A stretch of DNA of 53,515 bases from DASYXT01 sp035934555. Lineage in GTDB: Bacteria; Verrucomicrobiota; Verrucomicrobiia; Limisphaerales; UBA8199. The translations under genes and the position numbers were made by a program. The notes under the pieces were generated by a model. The model was given only the letters and a program-made list of their open reading frames with translations. It made no database searches and was not told the origin of the DNA. Shown here piece by piece: positions 1-8,208 of the stretch (the stretch's first letter is position 1; each line of letters begins with the position of its first letter). The stretch lies in the NCBI GenBank assembly GCA_035934555.1, contig DASYXT010000066.1, positions 1-53,515 of the forward strand, written 5' to 3'.

Positions 1-1
1 C

Positions 2-1696
2 CCGATACTGACACTGCTGATGTGTTTTCTCTGCGCCAGCTCGCTCCGCGCCGACGTACCGATGCCCGGCCCAGGCGAAACCAACATCGTTCTGGAGAGT
101 TGGTCCTTTGAAAAAACCACCAACGGCCCGTGGGCCTCGGATGACGGCTACTCCCCGCTGTCGTTCACTAATCTTAGCACCTCTAACCTAGGCCAGGGGA
201 CCGCCCTGGTCGTGGACAGCACCAACGCCGCCTGGTTGCGATACAACTCCAACGAAGCCGACGGGCACACTAATATCACCGTCTCCCAGGGGACCATAAT
301 GATGTGGTTCGCCTCGACAAGCTGGGCCAGCACGAACGAGCCCAGCGGCACCGGACCGGGTAACTGGGCAAGGCTCCTGGAAATCGGCGAATACACAACC
401 AACGCGAGTTACGGCTGGTTCAGCCTGTACCTGGACCCTGCGGGCACCCACGTCTATTTCTCCTCCCAAACGAATAATGGCTGCCAAAACACCTATTTCT
501 CGGCTCCCGTAGATTTCAAAACCAACCGCTGGCACCATCTGGCGGTCACCTACGCCAGCACAAATTGCAGCTTCTTCCTCGATGGTGCGCTGGTGACCAA
601 CGGCCTGCCAATCGAATATTGGCCGGGCCCGTCCGTGCTGACCAACGGCTTCACCATCGGCAGCGATACCACTGGACTTCTGCAGGCCCATGGCATGTTC
701 GATGACGTGGCTACCTACGGCTATCCGCTTGATGCGCAGAGTATCCAGGGCGAGTTCGAGGCAGAGGAGATTTATTTTCTCCTGAACCCGATGAATGCCG
801 CGAATTTGACCCAAGCACCCTCGGAGCCAGTGACCACACCGACATTCCAGGCCATCACAGGGTCTGGATTTCTGACGCCAATTGCAACCAACGCGAGTTG
901 TGTCACGACCAGCAATGTCTGGCTCACGAACGTGAGCACCGCATACGCTAACAACGGCACCATGAACCTGACGTTTACGATTGCCGGTGGCTCGAACGGC
1001 TGCGTTCACGACGTGTTCGCGACGCCAGCCCTCGAATACCCGCTGACCAACGGCCAGTGGTATTGGATGGGCCAAGGGGCGCACTGCGTGACGTACACCA
1101 TCACGAATCTCCCAAATTACTCAGCGATGTTTATTCTCGGCACGCCCCAAGACAGCGACGGAGACGGACTTACCGATGCCTACGAGCTTCTGGTGTCGCA
1201 CACCGACCCGAACAACCCTGATACGTTCGGCGTTGGAATGTCCGATGGGTGGCAACTGGCTTACCTCGGATACGTTGGGGCGAACGGCTACACTCTTTGT
1301 CCATCGGGCGACGGTTGGACCTATATTCAAGCTTACCAAAACGGATGTCTGCCGAACCAGTTTTGCACGCCGCCAGCCCCAACCGGATTGGCGGTGGCTT
1401 ACACTAATGGCATTGCAACGCTCACCTGGGACCCGTCCCCCGGCCCGGTCATTGGATACGTAGTCGAAAGGGACATTCCCGCTCTGTGGGCGACGACCCC
1501 AACATCCTTCTTCACCAACTCGGCTACTTTGACCGCTCATGCGGACGACCCTTTTCCCACACCCGAACCAGACGGACTGTTCGACGCGCCGAACTTACGA
1601 GGTGACGGCAATTTATCCGAGAGGGTACTCCGCGACGAGTGGGATAAGACTGTACGGCAGAAATGCAACTACAACGTACTGGAGCCCTGCCTATGA
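2..1696 (+). CDS. Secreted LamG/calcium-repeat/fn3 protein, 5' part (start outside window, frameshifted 3')
   Basis: This is the N-terminal part of a large secreted protein. The frame is open from base 2. The first residues visible form a hydrophobic stretch ending in SLRA before DVP, like the core and cleavage site of a signal peptide, so the true start probably lies just left of the window and not at the ATG at 20. Counting from that ATG, residues about 26-250 resemble a LamG/concanavalin-like domain (RWHHLAVTYAS near 169, a FLDG strand after it). A thrombospondin-3/EF-like calcium motif DSDGDGLTDAYE follows near 378 and a fibronectin type III domain starts near 450. The fn3 domain loses sense after about base 1540 and continues in another frame (next entry), so the stop at 1696 is very likely not the natural end. 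Confident about secretion and domain types, not about ligand. Confidence 0.75.
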   Translation, partial: PILTLLMCFLCASSLRADVPMPGPGETNIVLESWSFEKTTNGPWASDDGYSPLSFTNLSTSNLGQGTALVVDSTNAAWLRYNSNEADGHTNITVSQGTIMMWFASTSWASTNEPSGTGPGNWARLLEIGEYTTNASYGWFSLYLDPAGTHVYFSSQTNNGCQNTYFSAPVDFKTNRWHHLAVTYASTNCSFFLDGALVTNGLPIEYWPGPSVLTNGFTIGSDTTGLLQAHGMFDDVATYGYPLDAQSIQGEFEAEEIYFLLNPMNAANLTQAPSEPVTTPTFQAITGSGFLTPIATNASCVTTSNVWLTNVSTAYANNGTMNLTFTIAGGSNGCVHDVFATPALEYPLTNGQWYWMGQGAHCVTYTITNLPNYSAMFILGTPQDSDGDGLTDAYELLVSHTDPNNPDTFGVGMSDGWQLAYLGYVGANGYTLCPSGDGWTYIQAYQNGCLPNQFCTPPAPTGLAVAYTNGIATLTWDPSPGPVIGYVVERDIPALWATTPTSFFTNSATLTAHADDPFPTPEPDGLFDAPNLRGDGNLSERVLRDEWDKTVRQKCNYNVLEPCL

Positions 1697-4600
1697 TTAC
1701 GGAACCGCTGCCTTTATTCGTGGTCCAGGAGGAAACTTGTATCTGGCATGGTCAGGCGTCCCAACGAACATTCCCACCGTGCAACTTGAGCGAGAGAATC
1801 TCGATTTTGGCACAGGCGAAACCGTGTACACGAATTGGACGCTCACCACCAGCGGGTTTACCAATGGTATGTATCCGATTCCGCAAGGCGGACTGCCGCC
1901 TCTAAATTCTTTACCAGACGAGTACTGGTTCCTCATCGTCTCAAATTCGTCTTCCAGTATTGCACAAACCGCTGAAGTTGACTTTTGGGACATATCAGCG
2001 GTTCCCTTCTACGATGGGCGGCAAGTGATGAAGGATAATCTGGCGTTCCTCTTCAGAATCGCCAGCGGCGACTATCCATTAACCCTTGACTGGCATTACC
2101 TTGGCGGCCCGGCTTCGTGGGATGATCTGTACCAGTTCCCATCGAACTATGCGTACGCAGGGTTCTACGATCTTGGTACCCGACAGAGTGCGCCCCCGTT
2201 TGGTCCGTATGAATTTGGCCCTTTTGCCGTCAACAGCCTCTTTCGCAACCTCGTATTCGGCAGTACAAACGACTTGGATGCTTCGGGCAGCCTCAACACC
2301 GGGGCCACACCGGACTATACGACATGGTACCTCTACTACCCCTCGACCTATCTCCCGGCAACCAACCTCTCCGGGCTCTTAACCAATTCCCTCTTGAGCC
2401 CGAGCCAGTCCACATGGTTAACTGCATTGCCCAGTTTCGATTGGCCTGCCTACGGAATCACCAATACCGTTCCCGACAGCACATGGTGGCTTGCAAGTGG
2501 AGTGAGCAACATTTACGGATTACCGTTTCTGGCTGCGAAACTGGCCTGGGATAATGGACCCTCCGGCTCGGCCAGTTTCGGCGCTGGTGGGAGCCTTAGC
2601 GCGCCAAGTAGCAGCGAAGTTTACATGCAGGCGGCACAGCCTCAATTGCAAACAGTGGCCTATTATTTCACGACAGTTCCGACGGATTTTCCCAATGACC
2701 CGCCGCTTTCCGCCTTGCCAGGACAGGCAGCCTTCTCAATAACCAACACGACGCCCCTCTTGATCGCTTCGCTTGGCGACCCTGGGTTTCGAGTCGCCGG
2801 GTACGCAAAACAAGCGCTTATCAACGGGTACCCCAACGTTTTCGGCTATTTGGGCCAGTATTTTGAGGCAGCGCTCTTGATGAATCCCGATGGAAGCGTA
2901 AGCACAAATCAGACCGGAATTCTGTCCGACTATGGCGATTTCTTTCCTACCCAACCCGGGACAGTGGCGCTCGTCACAAAGCCCGATCTCGACACGGGTC
3001 AACGCGGGACTGGTGTCGTCAGCGTGATTAAGTTACAGTTGGACGTGAACCACGACGGTTTCATGGACACCAGCTTCGCCGGGCCGGATAATACCTCGCC
3101 ACAACGGCCTTTTTCATTTTGGATCAATAACAATTTTGACCGCTTCAAGCTGGACACCTACGACAATGTTTATTACGACGATGATGTTTCGAGCAGCAGC
3201 GCAGAGGCCAAGGGCCTCGCTAACCGACAGGCGACGCCGGATTACGCCTATACCGACAGCGCAACTAATCGCACCATCCCCTGTATTCGCGACCTGCAAG
3301 ATTTCGCCCGGCTCTGGATCTGCGGCGTCACGTCTAACCTGCTGGTGGCCCTGCCGCCTAGCACCACAATTACCCTGAGTTGGGGCGATGTGGGCAACCC
3401 CAATGCCAACAACCCGGCCATTGATTTGTTTCAGGCCGCCGATGTGGACGGAGGGGTGGGCTATCTCACAAACGCCACGACCGCCGCACTGCAAACAAAT
3501 TCCTTAATTTGCCGCTACATCGCGCGAGTGGGCCCGGGCCAAAGCATTCAGCTCAACGCCAGCCAGTTTACGAACACCTGGGCGGGAAATTATTTCATCT
3601 GGTGCGGTGTGAGCAGCGGCACCGGTCAACTGACGCTGAGCATTAGCGAAGGCGGTACAAACGTCCTCGGTCAGACATCGGCCTATATCAAATTGCAGGA
3701 TATTAAACAGATGTACGAGAGATGGACCGTTGGAGACGATCCGCGGATGGAGCCGACCAACACCGCTCAATTAGCGCAGGAGGACTTGCCGAAACCGTTT
3801 GCCTACCAGATGCCTCAGGACACAAATACGCCTTACATCCTTTTTGTTCACGGATGGAACGTTGAGCGTTGGGAAAAAGATCGGTTTGCCGAGAGCGCCT
3901 TTAAGCGGCTCTATTGGCAGGGGTATCCGGGGCGTTTTGGCCTGTTTCGCTGGCCGACATATTGGGGTTTTACGGGCGGTCTAGGAAGTTTGCTTACCGA
4001 CCGCCGCAATTACGACAATAGCGAATTTAATGCCTGGTCTTCTGAAATTGGGCTTACCTACTTACTCGACAACCTCCACAGTTCGTATCCAGGCAAGGTC
4101 TACTTGTTGGCCCACAGCATGGGAAATGTTGTAGCCGGAGGGTCCCTCCGGCACGAGGGAAGCCACCAAGTCGTCAACACCTACGTCGCCACACAGGCCG
4201 CCATGCCCGCACACCTGTTCGACGCCTCCGTTACTAACACCATTTTCAACGCTTCGACCGGCGACCCGAAAACCCCTAACATTTATGCGGACTACTTTGC
4301 TTCGGTAGCCGGTGATGCAGCGGATAGGGTCATCAACTTCTACAACACGAACGACTACGCTTTGCAGACTGGTCGTTGGGAGCTGGGCCAGGCGTTGAAA
4401 CCAGATCAGTCGATCACAGTTTTTGGAGCAAACTATAGTTTTGCGGGTTATCCGTACACTGGAAGCGCCAGCTACACGCCGGGCTCGGTTGACGACACAC
4501 CGCCGTGGCTCTACTTCGTAAAGGACACCTACAGCGGGCGCAAGGTGTTCGATCTCAATTTGCTCCCAGACCGTTATGAGGTCATGGCGTACGCCGCACA

Positions 4601-4829
4601 ACCGAGGTCAACGGCGCTGGGCAGGACAGGGGGCGTTCTCAACAACGTGTCGCTGAGCGTGGATCTCGGGCGCGCCGCTAATCCGCGCATTTGGCTTCCT
4701 GACACTCAAAGTCCTAGCACTCCCTATGGTGAGCACTTTTATCACAGCGCCGAATTTCGAGGAGACTACTGGCAACAGGTGGGTTATTGGAGCGAGCTTT
4801 TAGGGGTAGATGCATTCAGGCTTAAATAA
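1539..4829 (+). CDS. Secreted alpha/beta-hydrolase (lipase-like), 3' part of the same frameshifted gene
   Basis: This frame continues the preceding gene. It resumes fn3-like sequence (TYEVTAIYPRGYSA) near base 1593, so the ATG at 1539 is a frame opening rather than a natural start. The long middle region is Asn/Thr/Ser-rich and beta-strand-like, typical of secreted verrucomicrobial proteins. Near residue 766 an alpha/beta-hydrolase fold begins with YILFVHGWNVE, the oxyanion-hole region. The nucleophile elbow is AHSMGN with the presumed catalytic Ser at residue about 860 (bases 4116-4118), a GxSxG variant with Ala in the first position. I infer an extracellular lipase/esterase or acyl hydrolase tethered to LamG and fn3 binding modules. 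The next gene starts 3 bases after the stop, so the two are probably co-transcribed. The acid and His of the triad cannot be assigned by eye. Confidence 0.75.
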   Translation: MRTTLFPHPNQTDCSTRRTYEVTAIYPRGYSATSGIRLYGRNATTTYWSPAYDYGTAAFIRGPGGNLYLAWSGVPTNIPTVQLERENLDFGTGETVYTNWTLTTSGFTNGMYPIPQGGLPPLNSLPDEYWFLIVSNSSSSIAQTAEVDFWDISAVPFYDGRQVMKDNLAFLFRIASGDYPLTLDWHYLGGPASWDDLYQFPSNYAYAGFYDLGTRQSAPPFGPYEFGPFAVNSLFRNLVFGSTNDLDASGSLNTGATPDYTTWYLYYPSTYLPATNLSGLLTNSLLSPSQSTWLTALPSFDWPAYGITNTVPDSTWWLASGVSNIYGLPFLAAKLAWDNGPSGSASFGAGGSLSAPSSSEVYMQAAQPQLQTVAYYFTTVPTDFPNDPPLSALPGQAAFSITNTTPLLIASLGDPGFRVAGYAKQALINGYPNVFGYLGQYFEAALLMNPDGSVSTNQTGILSDYGDFFPTQPGTVALVTKPDLDTGQRGTGVVSVIKLQLDVNHDGFMDTSFAGPDNTSPQRPFSFWINNNFDRFKLDTYDNVYYDDDVSSSSAEAKGLANRQATPDYAYTDSATNRTIPCIRDLQDFARLWICGVTSNLLVALPPSTTITLSWGDVGNPNANNPAIDLFQAADVDGGVGYLTNATTAALQTNSLICRYIARVGPGQSIQLNASQFTNTWAGNYFIWCGVSSGTGQLTLSISEGGTNVLGQTSAYIKLQDIKQMYERWTVGDDPRMEPTNTAQLAQEDLPKPFAYQMPQDTNTPYILFVHGWNVERWEKDRFAESAFKRLYWQGYPGRFGLFRWPTYWGFTGGLGSLLTDRRNYDNSEFNAWSSEIGLTYLLDNLHSSYPGKVYLLAHSMGNVVAGGSLRHEGSHQVVNTYVATQAAMPAHLFDASVTNTIFNASTGDPKTPNIYADYFASVAGDAADRVINFYNTNDYALQTGRWELGQALKPDQSITVFGANYSFAGYPYTGSASYTPGSVDDTPPWLYFVKDTYSGRKVFDLNLLPDRYEVMAYAAQPRSTALGRTGGVLNNVSLSVDLGRAANPRIWLPDTQSPSTPYGEHFYHSAEFRGDYWQQVGYWSELLGVDAFRLK

Positions 4830-4832
4830 ACG

Positions 4833-5909
4833 ATGAAACGGCGCAATGTAATTCCAAGCTTGGTTTTAGTCGGTGTGGCGGCTGTTGTGATGTACTGGTT
4901 TGGTGCAAATCAACCGGCGAAAGCACCTTTACGGTCTGGTTTGGATCAAACCACAGTCTCTTCCAACAACCCTGCTTTCGCGTATGCGAACCATCAGCAG
5001 ACTAATCAGCCTGCTTCTGCTTCTTCTAGACCCGTTCAGCAGATGGCATTCGGGAGCAAACAACTCAAGACGGTGGAGATTCTCTCCACAGAGAACGATG
5101 TACCCATCGAATTCTACGGGAAGCTGGAAGACCAGTTCGGCAACGCTGTCACGAGTGCAGCCGTCAATTTCAGCGTGCGAGTCTACAATGGACGCCGAGC
5201 AACTGTTGACCGCGGAAAAGTCATTAGCGACGCTAACGGCCTCTTCAACATCTCCGGCTACAGAGGTGAAAGTCTAAGCACGGTCCCCGAAAAGGCCGGC
5301 TATGCTCTCGCTTCTCTTAATGGTGGGGGGTTTTATACACATTTGAAACCCGATCAGGAAAGGGTTCAGTCCGATGCCAACAATCCGGTCGTTATCAAGA
5401 TGTGGAAGTTGCAAGGCTCGGAGCCGCTGGTCCCCATAACCCACACGTATAAACTCCGTTACACCGACGCCCCAATCGTGTTTGATTTATTAAGTGGGAA
5501 GGTTGTTGGTGCAGGCGGAGATTTGAAGCTCACGGTGAGTCGAGAGGACGGCGTAATCACGGGCCGCAATCGGCTGGATTGGGGTGTCCAGATCGAGGCC
5601 GTCAACGGGGGGTTGATGAACGCGGAAGGACGGGAAGCCATCACCTACTGGGCACCGGCCGAGGGTTACCAGCCGCGCGTCTCGCTACATTTTTCGGCGA
5701 AGGCCCCCTATAAGTGGGCAGAAGGATTTAATCGTGGCTTCTTCGTCATGAGCCGAGCCGGGCAGGTTTTCAGCAAACTTGGAATCTCGTTCAGCATCAA
5801 CTACGATCCCAACGGCCTTCTGTATGTTACCTTAGCGGGGGTGGCGAACACAAATGGCTCACGGAATTGGGAAAGTGACCCGAACATGATCAACGCTGTT
5901 GCGAATTAA
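4833..5909 (+). CDS. Membrane-anchored protein with carboxypeptidase-regulatory-like domain
   Basis: A 358-residue protein beginning with a short basic segment and one hydrophobic helix (residues about 7-24, VIPSLVLVGVAAVVMYWFG), either an uncleaved signal anchor or a signal peptide. After a Ser/Gln/Asn-rich linker, residues about 80-170 look like an Ig-like/carboxypeptidase-regulatory-like beta domain (IEFYGKLEDQFGNAV, then DANGLFNISGYRG). The rest is beta-rich with no recognisable catalytic motif. It starts 3 bases after the hydrolase gene, which suggests an operon and a common role at the cell surface. I do not recognise a specific family function. An alternative is a structural partner or immunity-like partner of the hydrolase, but nothing in the sequence proves it. 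Confidence 0.7.
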   Translation: MKRRNVIPSLVLVGVAAVVMYWFGANQPAKAPLRSGLDQTTVSSNNPAFAYANHQQTNQPASASSRPVQQMAFGSKQLKTVEILSTENDVPIEFYGKLEDQFGNAVTSAAVNFSVRVYNGRRATVDRGKVISDANGLFNISGYRGESLSTVPEKAGYALASLNGGGFYTHLKPDQERVQSDANNPVVIKMWKLQGSEPLVPITHTYKLRYTDAPIVFDLLSGKVVGAGGDLKLTVSREDGVITGRNRLDWGVQIEAVNGGLMNAEGREAITYWAPAEGYQPRVSLHFSAKAPYKWAEGFNRGFFVMSRAGQVFSKLGISFSINYDPNGLLYVTLAGVANTNGSRNWESDPNMINAVAN

Positions 5910-6049
5910 CGACTCTGTGAACCGACGATCAACTCTCCCGTCCTTCGCCCCTGAACCACCCGGAAACAGCGGGCAGACTTCCAAGCGCCTCATTTGGACC
6001 CGAACCCGCGCTGGCATTTCAAGAGCCTCACCGCCTGAAACACGAGCAT

Positions 6050-6472
6050 ATGCGACGCGCCTTTTCAACAGCATTCATAATAGGCGGGATTATCACACTA
6101 CTGATCCTGCTGCTTTTACACGCCTTCGCGCAAGCCATAGGCGGTATGAGCGCCGGTTCGGGCTCGCCGCCAAGCCCCGGCGATGCCGTGTTGATTTCAA
6201 TGATTTGCGGATATTTTTTTGCCAGCGCTGTCGGGGTTTTCGTTTCCAGGAGCAAATCTGTATTGTGGGTCTGGGCGGCGTTTGCGCACGCGCTATTGCT
6301 GGTTACTTACCTAACCATCTTTATCGCTGCCAAGAATGCCGACCAAGAGGGTTACAAATGGCCAAGCCAAGCGGCCACTCTTGCGGGCGTTATGGCCCTA
6401 TATTTTGCACCGTGGGTAACTGCTTGGGCAGTCATTTTGTGGACTCACACGCGGGGCTCCCGCCGAAACTGA
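6050..6472 (+). CDS. Small polytopic membrane protein, unknown function
   Basis: A 140-residue hydrophobic protein with about four predicted membrane helices: residues 7-28 (FSTAFIIGGIITLLILLLLH), about 45-65, about 70-93 and about 107-130. A polar, Gly/Pro-rich loop lies between the first two helices. There is no motif I recognise. It lies 140 bases after the preceding gene and 60 bases before the zinc-ribbon gene, in the same direction, within a cluster of small membrane proteins. Real coding is suggested by the regular helix pattern with charged caps; the overlapping frames are rich in Arg/Cys and look like shadows. Confidence 0.55.
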   Translation: MRRAFSTAFIIGGIITLLILLLLHAFAQAIGGMSAGSGSPPSPGDAVLISMICGYFFASAVGVFVSRSKSVLWVWAAFAHALLLVTYLTIFIAAKNADQEGYKWPSQAATLAGVMALYFAPWVTAWAVILWTHTRGSRRN

Positions 6473-6532
6473 CTGGAGTATGGCGGCGATATTAATCCGG
6501 TTGGCGAGAGGCTCAACCGAATACTCCGAACG

Positions 6533-6986
6533 ATGAAGAAATGCCCCTATTGCGGCCGCGAAAACGCTCTGGAATCGTCAACATGCACAGAGTGCGGCAC
6601 AAGATTTGCCAGCGAGGAAATCGCGGGTGTACAAGCAGAAACCCTCGCACCAGCGCCGGCCACGAGGATCCAAAATCCTCCTCATAATTGCAGTATTTGC
6701 TGTGGCCATGCTGGCCTCGCTCCCCCTCGCAGGATTATTGCTGGCGCAGCCGCTCTTGATATTTGCCTTTCCCTCCGGGCTCCCGGCGTTCTTCACCGAT
6801 ACCGAAACATACGCCGGAAAGGCCGCCATAATGTGGGTATTTTACGCGGCTGTGGTAGCGGCAGCCCTGTTGGCCCGCCGGCGGGGTTGGTTTATCCTGT
6901 TTTATGTTGTCCTATGTGTCGCTCTGGCGGTGAACGTCACTGGTTGCTACAGAATCGTAAATGAAACTCTGAAGGGTTTGAAATGA
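6533..6986 (+). pseudogene. Zinc-ribbon membrane protein, broken by a frameshift
   Basis: The start encodes a clear N-terminal zinc ribbon, MKKCPYCGRENA then CTECGTRF, with two CxxC knuckles. In this frame the sequence turns into nonsense at about residue 35. In the +1 frame, from about base 6635, a membrane protein continues: GSKILLIIAVFAVAMLASL, a second hydrophobic segment, then GWFILFYVVLCVALAVNV and a hydrophilic tail ending at 6986. A zinc ribbon followed by membrane helices is a common layout for small bacterial membrane proteins, so I infer one gene of about 150 codons with a single frameshift between about 6630 and 6680. Either this copy is a pseudogene or the assembly has an error. 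The C-terminus is clearly paralogous to the next gene. Confidence 0.6.
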
Positions 6987-7139
6987 GCCAATCATGGTGT
7001 GCAAAACCATTGCTACCAGATGAAGCCCCAAGAATGGGGTACACCCCGAGTGAGTCTTTTCTGTCGTGAACACGCCTCGATGGAATCCCGTCGCCCCATA
7101 CTCCTAAGCATGCCGATGAATTCAGAAACACGAGGCGAT

Positions 7140-7502
7140 ATGCGGGAATGGTTCAACGCGCCCGTAAACCGGCGGCTAAAAAACCTCCTTTGGTGTCTCG
7201 CTTGGGGAATGGTTATTCTCACAACCCTGGCTATCAAGCCGGCGGATGTGCTCACGGCACCATTCTTCCCAGTTGGGCTTCTCGGCTTTCTGCGTGGTGG
7301 CGAACCGACGGCGATGGTGGCATGGATGTTAGGCTTTCCAATCGTGTTTGGGTGGCTTATTTACATTCTCATATCCGCGGCGATGTTTCGCGCAGGCCGA
7401 AACGGCACGTTCATATTGATCTACATTGTCCTATGTGCGCTGCTTGCGGTGAATGTTGTCGGGTGCCATCGCACACTGGAGGCTGCATCCCATATTCACT
7501 GA
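7140..7502 (+). CDS. Small membrane protein, paralogue of the preceding gene
   Basis: A 120-residue protein with three or four membrane helices. I chose the ATG at 7140 because a GAGG sits 4 bases upstream and because the frame before it carries no hydrophobic or conserved sequence; the open frame runs back to 6999. The C-terminal segment TFILIYIVLCALLAVNVVGC lines up closely with WFILFYVVLCVALAVNVTGC of the preceding broken gene, followed by HR or YR, so the two are tandem duplicates. This copy has no zinc ribbon. Function unknown; the shared Cys after the last helix is the only notable residue. Confidence 0.5.
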   Translation: MREWFNAPVNRRLKNLLWCLAWGMVILTTLAIKPADVLTAPFFPVGLLGFLRGGEPTAMVAWMLGFPIVFGWLIYILISAAMFRAGRNGTFILIYIVLCALLAVNVVGCHRTLEAASHIH

Positions 7503-8208
7503 CGGTTCTTCGAAAGGAGCAGCCCGCCCCAGACTCCGAGAGCAAGTCCCGAAACCGAGTAAAGCTCCCTTTCTCCCGACCCGACGACCTTCGGCTTTCT
7601 CTCACCAGCAGACATGCCGGTTCCGCCGCTTTCCCCTCAAAAATCGCCTAAGTTGACCGATCGTTGACCCGGTCAACTCTCCAGAAGTCCCTCGTCCTCA
7701 GTGCCATCGGCGGCCACGTTCGCTTCCCAGTTGACCGCCCATCCACCACTAGAATGAAAACACATTTCGCCCAATCCGAGGCCCAGTCCACCCGGCACCC
7801 AGAACCAGGCCAATCAGAAACAACCGAAAGCTTCACGATTTGTTACCTCAACGCTCAATGCTCAGCGCCACTCCATCACTCCACCACCCAATCCAGTTTG
7901 CTGTGTGGCTAGGCGCTTCGGCCCGTCGCCCTGCCGTTCCGCTTCTCCCGCCCTCCCCCCGCTCCACACTTCACGCTCCACGCTGCACGTCTTCCCCCTC
8001 GCGCTCGGCAGGGCTAGGTCCTCCCCGCGCCGTCGCCACACAGGCAGGCCACGACGCGCCACACCCCGCCCCGCGCGCAGTTCGCTTGTTTCATCCGGTT
8101 CCCGCCCCCAGCCTTCATGCATTGGCCCTGTTTTTGTCGGGGCAGTTCGCGTTTCTTTTCTTCGTTTTCCGCAGCCGCTTCTGTACTCTCCGCCGAATTT
8201 GATCAGGC
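7503..8208. other. 706-bp pyrimidine-rich intergenic region
   Basis: I see no convincing gene here. The plus strand is strongly C/T-rich from about 7500 to 8200, with runs such as CTCCCGCCCTCCCCCCGCTCC. It contains short reiterations of cacttcacgctccacgctgca type near 7965-7990 and a near-palindrome GTTGACCCGGTCAAC at about 7664-7678, with further GTTGACC copies at about 7655 and 7727. Frames across it give low-complexity Pro/Ser/Arg shadows. The carB start codon follows directly after an in-frame stop at 8200-8202. Confidence 0.5.

Noticed and set aside
188..1084. Long open frame on the minus strand opposite the LamG gene
   Set aside because: It has no recognisable domain, is rich in Arg/Gly/Val and lies antisense to a clear domain series; a shadow of codon bias.
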